From the NCBI GenBank assembly GCA_027603065.1, contig JADGJP010000018.1, positions 405,345-469,344 of the forward strand: a stretch of DNA of 64,000 bases, given 5' to 3'. The position numbers and the translations under genes were made by a program. Below the pieces are notes generated by a model, which did not search any database, was not told the DNA's origin, and was given only the letters and a program-made list of their open reading frames with translations. Below are positions 46,648 through 56,330 of the stretch, piece by piece. The stretch comes from Geranomyces variabilis (Eukaryota; Chytridiomycota; Chytridiomycetes; Spizellomycetales; Powellomycetaceae). Each line of letters starts with the position of its first letter. Position 1 is the stretch's first letter.

Positions 46648-47073
46648 TCAGGCGGCAACGGCAACGGCAGCATTGGCACTGGCACTGGCGGCAGGCGCAG
46701 CTCCATGATGAGCGTTGTGAGAGTGGGCTGTGCTGGTGTGTGGGGTAGAGGGACCTTCGACAGACAACTTTGTCATGGTAGTGGCGCCGGGAAGCAGTAA
46801 AGGAAAGGCGAATGTCTGCCCGATGGACTTTTGTGGTGCGAGAGGCAGGGAGCGCAGCGTAAAGGGCAACAGCGACAGGTTGAATAGCAGCGCGGAGAGG
46901 GCGAGAACGAGTCCGAGCATTCGCCATGCTGTGGATATTCTGCTGCTGGGCTTTGGGCGGGAGGAGCAGGAGGAGGACGAGGACACATTGCTGGACGAGT
47001 TGCAGCAGCCGCCGTCTTCCTCTGAGGAATAGCGCAAAGGCTCGTATTCGTCGTTGTGGACAGCTGAAACCAT
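46648..47073 (-). CDS. Small single-pass protein resembling a UstYa N-terminus
   Basis: A 141-residue single exon. The N-terminus (DEYEPLRYSSEED) and the TM helix (MLGLVLALSALLFNLSLLPF) look like the cytosolic tail and anchor of UstYa proteins. The lumenal part is short, His/Ala-rich (STAHSHNAHHGAAP) and lacks both HxxHC motifs. It may be a truncated UstYa paralogue or an unrelated small membrane protein of the cluster. It overlaps the 3' UTR of the upstream UstYa gene, convergently. Confidence 0.45.
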   Translation of the reverse strand: MVSAVHNDEYEPLRYSSEEDGGCCNSSSNVSSSSSCSSRPKPSSRISTAWRMLGLVLALSALLFNLSLLPFTLRSLPLAPQKSIGQTFAFPLLLPGATTMTKLSVEGPSTPHTSTAHSHNAHHGAAPAASASANAAVAVAA

Positions 47074-47559
47074 GTTTGAACTAAGGGCGAGTGAGTTGAG
47101 AAAGAAGCAGAGAAGGTGCCCTACCTTTCTTTCTGACTTCCCGTTCCCTGTCCTGTCAGCCTGCCTGCTGTCTAGGCCTGATGGTTTGTCCACTCGGGCG
47201 TTCGTTGGGTCCGTTAGTTGGTGTCAGTTGTCCTGTCAGAAGGTGACACATGCCGCGCGGCAACTCGAACGAGACAAGTTCAAGCTAGTCAACAACCCGC
47301 CCGCGCAACAGCAACACACAGCAGTCACAGACTGACAGCACAAACGGCCAACGAGCCCCAACCCGACTGAGCATCCTGAGCCCATGGCGGCCGGGGACGA
47401 TGCTGGATGATGGACAGATCCGACACGGACGAACGAACTGGCGGCGCACCTCGGTTTCTCGCCTCGCTTTGCTTCTCGCCGCAGTGCAAGCGCATTCTCC
47501 TCTCACCAAAATCCCTGGCACTTACCGTACCTGCAAACTGCATACTAGTATCATAGCAA

Positions 47560-48897
47560 ATGGCCGCCGCGCATCACTGCACTCACGTTCGCAACAGGCC
47601 TCTTCTTCTTCGTTCTTTGCTGGCTGCCATTGTCGTCATATTCGCCAACGTCCGCCTCGCAAATGCCCACGACCACCATGCCGCACTGACCGATGCTGCT
47701 GGCGACATCACCGCCGGCACTGCGGCTATCGACTCTATCCTCTACATCCACATGGCGCTGCAGGCCCTCGCCTGGGGCTTCCTCTTTCCTCTCGGCGCCG
47801 TGCTCGGTCTTTCCAAATCGCGCCTGCATGTGCCTTGTCAGATTCTTGCCACCGTGCTGACCGCTGGAGGCTGGATCCTAGGTCACGCTCATAAAGGCCG
47901 CCAGTTCCCCGTTACCGCTCACGGGCTGTTTGCCTATTTTGTCGCCTGGCTGCTGGCCGCCCAGGTCGTTATAGGCGTCTATCTCAAACTTCATATCAAC
48001 GAAGGCACGGTGTTTCGCCGCGCACTTGTATGCATACACGGCCTAGTCGGTAGGCTCTGGCCAATTGTCTCGTGGGTGCAAATGATGCTGGGCGTCATTG
48101 CCGTCCTTGGCTTCTGCCAAGCTTCGCAGGAGGCAAAAGGCCAGTGTCTGACCCATCTGTCTGCGGGATCCGCCTTGGTGTTTTACGGGCTATACTGCTG
48201 CTTAGTGCTGCGCATCGGCACCCTGGGGCTTGCGGGCTCGGCAAAACGCTCCCCAGAAGCGGTCGACAGCTGCATCATTGTCATTGCTGGCATCGTCACC
48301 ATCACCGCAGCCGCCATCGCCGCGACGACGCCGCCCTTGACAACATTGATGACGATGGGCCTCGCCTGGCTAGCTGCCGGCACGCTCAGTCTTTTCCTTT
48401 GCTGGAATGGCAAGCGCTCAGTATTCCCCGCACTCATTCTCGTCTTTACCGGCGCTGCGGTTTTGAGCACTGCGCAGACCTCTGAAGCTGCTGCAGCCAT
48501 CTTTTACGTCGCCATTGGCGCCACCTTGATTTGCGCCGGTCTTGCGCGCATCACCGACATCACGCTGTTGGTCTTTTACCGCGACAACATACCATTCAAG
48601 CACATTACGCCGTTCCTGCTCACCCTCTCGGGTATTATGCTGTTGAGTCTCACTAATGAACAGCTAGGCCTGCTCGCTCGCACCCAGGTGACCCACTCGA
48701 CGTTCATGCTGCTCCAGCTGGCCGTTGCAAGTGGCGTTTACCTGTGGCTCAACATCCTTTTGGCTGCGTATGACGCCGCTGCCGCCGCCGCAAAAGCAAA
48801 GACGAAGATGGACGCAAAGGAAAATGACGCTGCACAGTTGCTGCCCGGCAGTCAAATAGACGAGCGATCAGGGGCTTACAAAACCGTAGCAGAGTAA
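47560..48897 (+). CDS. Ytp1-like/DUF2427 multipass membrane protein
   Basis: A single exon of 445 residues with a signal peptide, a His-rich lumenal start (AHDHHAALTD) and about eleven helices. The first part is DUF2427-like, with a cytochrome-b561-type pattern of membrane histidines (LYIHMALQALAWGFLFPLG, LTAHGLF-like TAHGLFAYFVAWLL, CIHGLVGRLWPI). The second half matches the Ytp1 region (FYRDNIPFKHITPFLLTLSG). Fungal Ytp1 proteins are of unknown function; the histidine pattern suggests haem-based electron transfer. Next to UstYa oxidases it could supply or take electrons, but this is only positional inference. Confidence 0.75.
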   Translation: MAAAHHCTHVRNRPLLLRSLLAAIVVIFANVRLANAHDHHAALTDAAGDITAGTAAIDSILYIHMALQALAWGFLFPLGAVLGLSKSRLHVPCQILATVLTAGGWILGHAHKGRQFPVTAHGLFAYFVAWLLAAQVVIGVYLKLHINEGTVFRRALVCIHGLVGRLWPIVSWVQMMLGVIAVLGFCQASQEAKGQCLTHLSAGSALVFYGLYCCLVLRIGTLGLAGSAKRSPEAVDSCIIVIAGIVTITAAAIAATTPPLTTLMTMGLAWLAAGTLSLFLCWNGKRSVFPALILVFTGAAVLSTAQTSEAAAAIFYVAIGATLICAGLARITDITLLVFYRDNIPFKHITPFLLTLSGIMLLSLTNEQLGLLARTQVTHSTFMLLQLAVASGVYLWLNILLAAYDAAAAAAKAKTKMDAKENDAAQLLPGSQIDERSGAYKTVAE

Positions 48898-49780
48898 AAA
48901 GATTTCCAGACCACGCTAGACAGTTATTTGCACGTAGGACACACCTTTTTGCCGGCGCTCTTTGAATCTATTATTTGATGTATAGATAGATGTACAATCC
49001 ATCCACCTCCCATTCATAACTTGTTGTAGAAGCGTAAGAATCGGTTTAGTTTTTTAGGGTTCGGTCAAAATGACGACGTATTCTGTGACCATATCATCTC
49101 TTTTGTAACAAAGTCTCCCGCAGCTGAGCCTGTAGCCGAGCCTGAAGCAACCACCTTGACGCCGCTGCTCCCTTCTATGAGACTCGATTACCTTGAAACC
49201 GGCAATAATGGTCGGATGGTTTCACCCCTGCGCGCTCACCTTTCCAGCAACGGGAGAGAACGCCTCCACCTCCAAGCTTGCCCGCGGATCAACATCAGTA
49301 TCTTACGTCGCCGTCCAGTGATGTTGACCGCCTTATGCGGTGGGCAGTCATAATCCAGCAACGGCTGCAGGTACTTGTGAGCCAAAAGAGGAGAACTTGG
49401 GGTGACGATAACTATATGGTACCTCTAGGTGATGCCGCGTTAGGAGAGCTGCGCTGACAAATCTTAGGCGCGGCATTATCTAACAAATCCCGCGCGCGGC
49501 ATTATCTACTGGCGGTGTCAATTAGTAATATCGAGATGTTAGCAGACCACTCCCAAATATTTAAGGGATGGATAAGTGATGGGAGCCCGAGCCCTCAGTG
49601 AGCAAAAAATCTGGCATCTGGCTCAAACTCCCGGAAAAAGCACCCAGTTATCTGATCTGGGTAAGTCTGGCGTCTGGCGTCAAACTCCCGGCTAAGCACC
49701 AAGTCATCTAATTCTCGGTGACCGTCCCCTATCAGGTCTACGTGCTTTACATTTCGACGCATACATATTATTTGCCTACC
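48898..49780. other. Intergenic stretch with a two-copy ~54-bp repeat
   Basis: At about 49608-49720 the sequence tctggc(a/g)tctggc...caaactcccgg...aagcacc is repeated twice in tandem, just upstream of the oxidoreductase start. A pair of gcgcggcattatcta segments lies at 49466-49507. No gene supported. Confidence 0.5.
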
Positions 49781-50833
49781 ATGGCGGCCACTGTCAATTA
49801 CGACCGCGTGAAAACCTACCGCATCTCTGATTTCACAGGGATCGACAAGCTTCGACTTCAGGAGGGATCCGTCAGCGCCCCCAAGCGCGGGCAGGTCGCA
49901 GTGCGCATTCATGCCGTGTCTCTCAACTACCGCGACCTTATCACCATTAAGGGGTCCTATCCGGGCCCAAAGGACACCAGCAACGGTGGACTGATTCCCT
50001 GCAGCGATGGAGCGGGGGAGGTTGTGGAAGTCGGTGAAGGCGTCACAGAGTTCAAAGTTGGTGATCGTGTGGCTACCAACTTTCACGACAATTGGGAATC
50101 CGGACCCGTTCCTGCCACCGTAGGCTCTCGTGCTCTCGGCGGTGCACTGCAGGGCACGCTTACACAGTTGGGCGTCTTTGAAGAGCGTGGACTCGTCCAT
50201 GTTCCTGACTCGCTTTCCTACGAGGAGGCGGCCACTTTGACATGTGCCCCTCTAACGGCCTACACAGCGCTGAGAGATACCCCTCATCCCATCGGCCCGG
50301 AATCCATAGTGCTGGTTCAGGGTACAGGCGGTGTATCGGTGTTTGCCGCTCAGCTGGCCCTCGCTGCCGGAGCTCGCGTCATCGCAACCTCGTCGTCGGA
50401 TCAGAAGCTTCAGACATACGCCAAATTGGGCGTCAAGCAACCTGACCTCATCAATTACAAGACCACACCGGACTGGCCGACCGAAGTGCGGAAGCGAGCG
50501 CCTGATGGCGTGGACCACGTGGTGGAGGTATCGGGCCAACTCGCTCAATCCGTTAAATGCACGAAAAAGGGCGGCACTATCACCATCATTGGCTTTGTCG
50601 GCGAAGCTCAATCGATATCAGCGGCGGACATCCTCTTCGGCGCGGTCAACCTACGCGGTGTTCTTATCGGGTCTAGACACTCCTTCAAGCAGCTGCTACT
50701 GGCCGTTGACCATAACAGCATCAAGCCAGTCATCGACAAGGTTTTCGGTTTCGAGGAGGTCCCAGAGGCGTTCAAGTATTTAGAAAGTCAGAAGCATGTT
50801 GGGAAAATAGTTATCAAAGTCACTGGCAAGTGA
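49781..50833 (+). CDS. MDR-family NAD(P)H-dependent oxidoreductase (quinone-reductase-like)
   Basis: A single exon of 350 residues, typical for medium-chain dehydrogenases. The GroES-like N-terminal half has LNYRDLITIKGSYPG and GEVVEVGEGVTEFKVGDRV; the Rossmann half has VLVQGTGGVSVFAAQLALAAG followed by ARVIATSSSDQKL, pointing to NADPH. The cysteine ligands of zinc alcohol dehydrogenases are absent (IPCSDGAGEV in place of a GxExxG zinc motif), so it belongs to the zinc-free quinone-oxidoreductase/enoyl-reductase-like branch. The start at MAATVNYDR is preferred over an upstream in-frame ATG at 49718 because homologous proteins begin there. Physiological substrate unknown. Confidence 0.85.
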   Translation: MAATVNYDRVKTYRISDFTGIDKLRLQEGSVSAPKRGQVAVRIHAVSLNYRDLITIKGSYPGPKDTSNGGLIPCSDGAGEVVEVGEGVTEFKVGDRVATNFHDNWESGPVPATVGSRALGGALQGTLTQLGVFEERGLVHVPDSLSYEEAATLTCAPLTAYTALRDTPHPIGPESIVLVQGTGGVSVFAAQLALAAGARVIATSSSDQKLQTYAKLGVKQPDLINYKTTPDWPTEVRKRAPDGVDHVVEVSGQLAQSVKCTKKGGTITIIGFVGEAQSISAADILFGAVNLRGVLIGSRHSFKQLLLAVDHNSIKPVIDKVFGFEEVPEAFKYLESQKHVGKIVIKVTGK

Positions 50834-51943
50834 TCTAGTCAAACTCAGAACGACGTCGAGAATCTTGACTTGGTTGTGTTCCCTGAAGAGCGTGCGGGTT
50901 GATCACAGCCGTAGCGACATGGAATACGAACGCAGATATATATAGACTCATGACTAGTTTTTCTGAAAGAATGTTTTACTTACAACATTGTCGTGCGCCA
51001 AACAGAGTGGTATTCCATTACATGAGAACACAGACTCTTGTACGAGACCTTGCCTTGAAGTCAAAATTAAGCAGACGATTAGCGACCAACCTTGTGACCA
51101 TATGTTGGATGTACATAACAGTTTTGGCCGGTATCACTACACCGTATTTAAGAGGGTCACCCAGGTACGATTCATTAGTGGGCGACGCTATGGGAACCTG
51201 CACCGCGCACCGCACCGCACATACACCGCGCGGTGCGGTTTGAAGTTTGAACCACACGCTGTGCGGTGCACCGCAGCAATGTTAATTTTGCCTTTCCAGG
51301 TGACATTGACAAGCGACGCGTCCCTTGCCTGTCCGCTCTTCCTGGCTTGTCTGCTCTTCCTTCCTCTTGCAGCAGCTACCGAAGCTCCCCCCGAGGCCAG
51401 TTTTGCACGAAACCACGCGAAACTTGTACTTTTTCTATCTACATTTTGATGCTCTATCTCCCTGTCCCCAACGCTTCTCTGTCGCACCCTTAGCGTAAGA
51501 GCTATACTAAAATTGAGTATAGCCACCTCGCCCGTATGTATGAACTATTGTAGCTGTCGAAAAACGCGACAACAAACTACCTACGTCAGTCCTATCTAGT
51601 AACTGGCTTTGGTTGGTCTTCTTTCTTTCTCCCCCTTTTCCATTTCCATGACAAACTTCCACGTCATGCCCAACAGCGTTCCTAACAGACCGACCAATTC
51701 AAGAGAGCTGTTGCACCGCTTCCTTACTCCGAATAGAAGATTTTCCGCACAACAGGCACCACGGCCTTCACCCGCCCATAAAAGGAGCACCTATCTCACA
51801 CCGGTCCACACGCAAGCTGTAAGCTACCCCTTCTAATGACTGCGGTGCTTCCTTGCATCTATTCCTCGCAACACCGAACCTGCACCTTTCTACCACTCTT
51901 TCAATTTCGTTGGTCATTGTCTGTTTCAACCGTCTGCAAAAAC
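50834..51943. other. Intergenic stretch
   Basis: No supported gene. At 51198-51290 a GC-rich cluster of caccgc/gcggtg words includes a perfect caccgcgcggtg palindrome and an imperfect inverted repeat at its two ends; it may be a decayed transposon terminus. Confidence 0.4.
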
Positions 51944-53405
51944 ATGACACCAGAGGGACCCTTGCTGACGTCTGCAATAAAGGACAGTACGCCAATCAAG
52001 GCTGTAGCAAAGGCATTGGGGGTGGATCCTAGATCGACGCAGAGAATGTTTACTTTCGACCAAGTGAATGAAGGACCCGCCTCAATTGCCGCCAGGATTA
52101 CCAGCGTGAAGGATGTACATGCGATTGAGAGGTTGTTTATTGTCATATCTTTCAACAAAGACCCTGACTCCCTTTCTTGTATTGACAGTCAATGGCCAAG
52201 GATGACAGCCCATATGTTACATCTTTATTTGGTCAACCTGTTCCGACCGTGACTCACTCTCTTCAAATTGGGGGTTATCCAGTATCTTCCGATGTTCATC
52301 TCTTCAAAAAGCAGCAAACATTTAATTGGGTTCATCCTAGCGGCTTGGGAGCGTTTGGCTACTTCGAAACAACCATCAACTTAGCCGGAGAGCTAAGCAA
52401 AGCTATGTTCCTTCAGGGCATGGGCAAAAAGACCCCGGTTTTCACTTGCTTTTCCACGGTGACTGTAGGAAGGGAGTTTCCGGATTCTTGCCGCAACCCT
52501 AGAGGGTTTGCTGTGAAGTTTTACACCAAGGAAGGCAACGTGAGTCAACAAAGTGGCGCTTCTACAGGGACAAGGGATTACATTGTAGCCTACTCACGAT
52601 TGCTGTTGATTTGCAGTACGACCTGGTCAGGTTGAACTGGCCCGTGTTCTTTGTCCGCGATCCTATGCAAGGTCCGGACATCATTTGCTCCCAGCAGCGC
52701 AACCCTTGGAACTTTCTGATTGACTATGACTCGTGGTATGATTTTCTTGCCAACGTCCCCAAGAGCATGCATGCAGGCACAATGCTCATGTTGGATCACG
52801 GCACTCCTGTCGGCTGGAGATTCATGGATGAGTTTGGATGTCACACTTTCAAATGGGTCAATACAAGTGGTGTGCAGACTTTCGTCAAGTATCACTGGCT
52901 TTCGGAGCAGCCCAAGAAGCAGTTCGTGTGGGATGAGGCTGTTCGTATGTGCGGAGAAGATCCTGACTTTGCAAAGTAAGCTGGGTCCCCTGCGAAGTTC
53001 TTTGTGTACTATTTTTCAAGACATGCTGATTGTTTGGATCCCAGGCGAGACTTATACGACCATATTGCCTCAGGGGGCACAGTGTCCTGGAAACTATGCA
53101 TCCAGACAATGACAGTCAAGGAAGTGCAGGAAGTCGCCTTTGACCCGTTTGATGTTACTAGAGTGAGGCCTTACAAAAACTTCCCTCTTCACAAAGTTGG
53201 CAAGCTGGTCCTGAACAGGAACCCGGAGAATTACCACAGGGAGGTTGAGCAAGCCGCCTTCAATCCCGGAAGCTTTGTTCCCGGAATCGAACCAAGCCCG
53301 GATCTTTTGTTGAACTGGAGGAGTTGGTTCTATAGGATAAGCACGTGTTGGTTGCTTCCGAGCGTGCGAGGATGCGAGAAATTCATGTCATGCTCCATTT
53401 TGTAA
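51944..53405 (+). CDS. C-terminally truncated catalase
   Basis: Exons 51944-52114, 52189-52539, 52617-52975 and 53045-53405 join in phase to 413 residues. Catalase features: catalytic His in WVHPSGLGAFGYFE, heme-pocket segment TVTVGREFPDS, RNPRGFAVKFYTKEGNYDL, NWPVFFVRDPMQGPD, HGTPVGWRFMDEFG and the C-terminal VGKLVLNRNPENYHREVEQ. The frame ends just past the segment that should hold the haem-ligand Tyr (RSWFYR), replaced by a short foreign tail, so the helical C-terminal part is missing. The normally conserved Arg of FTRFSTV is Cys here. Function is doubtful. The exact first exon is the least certain part. Confidence 0.65.
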
Positions 53406-53431
53406 ATAGGATGCGCAATTCCACCGTCTCG

Positions 53432-53489
53432 GGTCTGCAAACTATGCATCCAGACGATGACAGTCAAGGAAGCGCAGGAAGTTGCCTTT
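53432..53489 (+). pseudogene. Scrap of a second catalase copy
   Basis: About 55 bp (around ctatgcatccagacgatgac) repeat catalase exon-4 sequence at 53093-53143 with a few changes. It ends exactly where the TIR element begins, so a tandem or rearranged catalase copy was disrupted there. Confidence 0.6.
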
Positions 53490-54190
53490 TGTAATGTGGG
53501 GGTACCGGTACCATTACTGTGCCTGCGGCGCAGCTGCGCAAGCCTGTTGCTGCGCGCAGCACTGCTATATCTAGGCGGTCCTAGATGCAGTTGGGTCCGC
53601 CCATTCTTCTTCCACATAAGAGGGGACGGCCCCAAGGATGAGGGAGGTTTGACTCCTCTGCTTTTCACTTTATAAAAGGGCCCCTATTGAGTGGCACTTT
53701 ACATGGTAGCACCGTCTAGTTCTTTTAAAACGATTCCCCTAATCTACTATGGCCTCAGGATCGGGAGACTAAGGCTGGATGGGGCGCCTCTGCCAGCAGA
53801 GCGAACCTCAAGGCGACCAGGCGGAGACGCCAGGTAACGAGGCAATTCCAGGCGGAACGGGCAGAAACGTCGAGAATCGCCAGGAAGCGGGAGGAAACGT
53901 TGAGAATTGCCAGGGATCCGACCCGGAACGCCACGCCCCGCCGCCGCACCAGTTCTTTCCGGCCGCTGCCCATCCCTGTAAAGTGCCGCTCGATAGTAGC
54001 CCTTTTATAAAGTGAAAAGCAGAAGAGTTGAACCTCCCTCGTCCTTGGGGCCGTCCCCTCTTATGTGGAAGGAGAACGGGCGGCCCATACTGCATCTAGG
54101 ACCGCCTAGATATAGCAGTGCTGCGCGCAGCGACAGGCTCGCGCAGCTGCGCAGCAGGCGCAGTAACGGTACCGGTACCCCCACATTACA
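53490..54190. mobile_element. Element with ~190-bp imperfect terminal inverted repeats
   Basis: The left arm (53490-53685) and right arm (about 54000-54190) are inverted copies, with ends TGTAATGTGGGGGTACCGG, around a 310-bp unique centre. No transposase is encoded, so this is a non-autonomous foldback or MITE-like element, or a palindromic duplication. A target-site duplication is not obvious. Confidence 0.7.
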
Positions 54191-54700
54191 CCCCCCTCAG
54201 GTTCGACTCTACAGGAGCCGAACCTTCTAGAGGTGCGGTACCGGCCCGGGAGGACGCCACACAGGCGCCGCTCGAGCTACAGGCTCGTTCACCCACGGGG
54301 CGCCCCGTGGGCGGGCATTACCAGTGCCCGGGTTGCTTCAGGCGACCAAGCTTGGAGTCTTTTTATGGGTTGCAGTGAGACCCTCACGCACGGCTCGACT
54401 ACAGGTCGAGCCCCGTCGGCACAACGGGTGCCGAGGCTTTACGCGGCCAACCGCCTAGACTCACTGGTCATCTCGGGCCGATTGCCTAAGCCCTGGAGTT
54501 CGCGAGCAACGCTCAGCAGCCCTCCATTGCCCCACCTAAGGTAACTCCGGACCTCGCGGCGGTCCCTCGCAGGCGACCGTCCTCCACGGGCCCTCCCCCA
54601 CCGCAGGTACTCCCTGCGGTCCGGGGGCCCGTGGGCATCTGGGAGTCCTCCCTCATGGGATCCGCGCGGATCCGCTTGGGGACTACCAGGCTTGGTGTGT
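54191..54700. repeat. GC-rich array of strong hairpins, three with identical TACAG loops
   Basis: Successive perfect or near-perfect stem-loops: near 54199 (ggttcg...cgaacc), 54272-54286 (cgagc-tacag-gctcg) and 54390-54411 (ggctcgac-tacag-gtcgagcc) share the loop TACAG. A 20-bp perfect palindrome (cccacggggcgccccgtggg) is at about 54293-54312, a long nested hairpin at 54586-54637 with loop TACTC, and a ggatccgcgcggatcc palindrome near 54658. No ORF is convincing. Confidence 0.75.
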
Positions 54701-54880
54701 CGCGTGCCGCAGCGGGTGGTTCCGGGCCGTGTCGAGGGGAGGCGTGTCGCTCCCCGTTTCCTGAAACGGACATCAGAATCGTGACCGCTGTAAGGCGCAT
54801 CTTTCTCTAGCGGCTGGCTTAACGCCCTGAGTGCAAAGTAAACGTTGTGGGCGTTGTAAACCGACGTCACGACGGGCATA

Positions 54881-54985
54881 CAGCCAGCCAGTGGACAAAA
54901 GTCGGAGACCCCTCACAGCCACCGCGCAGTGCACTCTCTTCCTGTGAAAATTTTAGGGGGGTCTCCGACTTTTGTCCATCGGCTG
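54881..54985. mobile_element. Tc1/mariner-type MITE, copy 3
   Basis: The same family as the two elements in the kinase pseudogene, 105 bp, starting CAGCCAGCCAGTGGACAAAA after a TA. The right-hand TA is mutated to TT and the left end has a short cagc duplication, so it is older. Confidence 0.8.
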
Positions 54986-56330
54986 TTCATCCCAGCTCAA
55001 CGAAACAGCGGCGCGTCTTCTCCAAAAAGCTGGGCATCTTCCACAGTGTCGGCGGGAGATCCTTCTGCGCAGCGGCCCAGATGGGTGTTGGGCATACCGC
55101 GGCGTAAAGGCGGTGAGGGAAGCGTGCGAGCAATAGTCCGCCCCCCCCCCCTTTCAAAGTGCTGATAAAAGAACACGAATGGTTAGCCAACCCGGTAACA
55201 GTGCACTGCCTTAAGTACCCCGAAACCTACAGCTCCTTGATGGGATCATTCTCGAATTCCTGGTTGTGTGGGCGCTGAATATCTAGAGCGATGTCTTTGG
55301 TCACCTCTCGCAACAAAAGCGTGCAATGACGACGTTGTGTTTGAGGACTACGGCACGACCCGTAAAAACCGCGTCGAGCCCACGAATTTCGGCGCTGAAA
55401 TCGATAGACGATTCCTCGCTGTCACTTGTCTCGTTCTCATCTGCCGGAGTTTGTGGCACTCGTGCGAGAGTTTCGCCGAAGAAAACATACTGAATCCGCT
55501 GAACTCTTCTTTTTTGAGTTGATAGTATTCAGTAAAAGCAGTCTTGATTGCATCTGCGCGCTTTCGCGTATAAAAAACGGATATGAGAGAGAAGAAAGAG
55601 TCAGCGTGTGTGATAATGTTGCAAGCAAAGTGATTGCACATGGAAAGATTGGCAGAGCCCTCTCTCTCAATGCAGGAGGCATTCGAAGGCAGAGCCTCTC
55701 ATCCAACGCTCAGGCCAGTCGATGAAACACTGGTCCTGACACGCCGATCCCCATGCATAATCAAGAGGCTTCTCATAGATATCATCAAACTCTAGCACTC
55801 GCATTTCTGGACGAGGTCAACGACGACCGGCACGAGCAAAAATATGGCGGCCGGAATGAAGGTGGCGTTGGGACGAGGAGGAGGGGAACGGAAGAAGGAG
55901 AGAGAGGCCGTTAGTACGGCGTGAGCGCAATAAATCTTGACCACTAATCCACAGTACCCACAAGGTTTTGTTTTTCCTTTGATTATCGTAATGTCAGGTC
56001 TTGGAGGTGCGAGACGGCGTGGAAGATGTTTTACCGGTATACTGTACTTCAAGCGGTCGCGGTGAATAGCGAGCAAAGTGACCACCTTCCGGCTGAGTCA
56101 TTGATGACGCACCCAAAGTCCACACCGTCGCGCTCAGATCGTTGACAGCGTGGTGTCGCCGCTGTCGCGCTCAGATCATTTGAGACCCCTACAACACAAC
56201 CCCTCACACCAAAAAAACCCCTTGATGCAACTGACGGTTAAATGAGGGAGTGCAATCAATCATACGAACCTGCGTCTCCTCGCCATTTCAGTCTATTTCA
56301 AAACCCCTCCGCCAACCACTCGCGCGCGGC
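54986..56330. other. Long stretch without a supported gene
   Basis: A run of C (55138-55152) and short open frames on both strands. The minus-strand frame near 55641-55348 might be a decayed exon, but no domain is recognised. Confidence 0.35.

Noticed and set aside
54191-54300. ggttcgactc segments as possible tRNA T-arms
   Set aside because: No acceptor stem, D-arm or anticodon arm can be folded around them.
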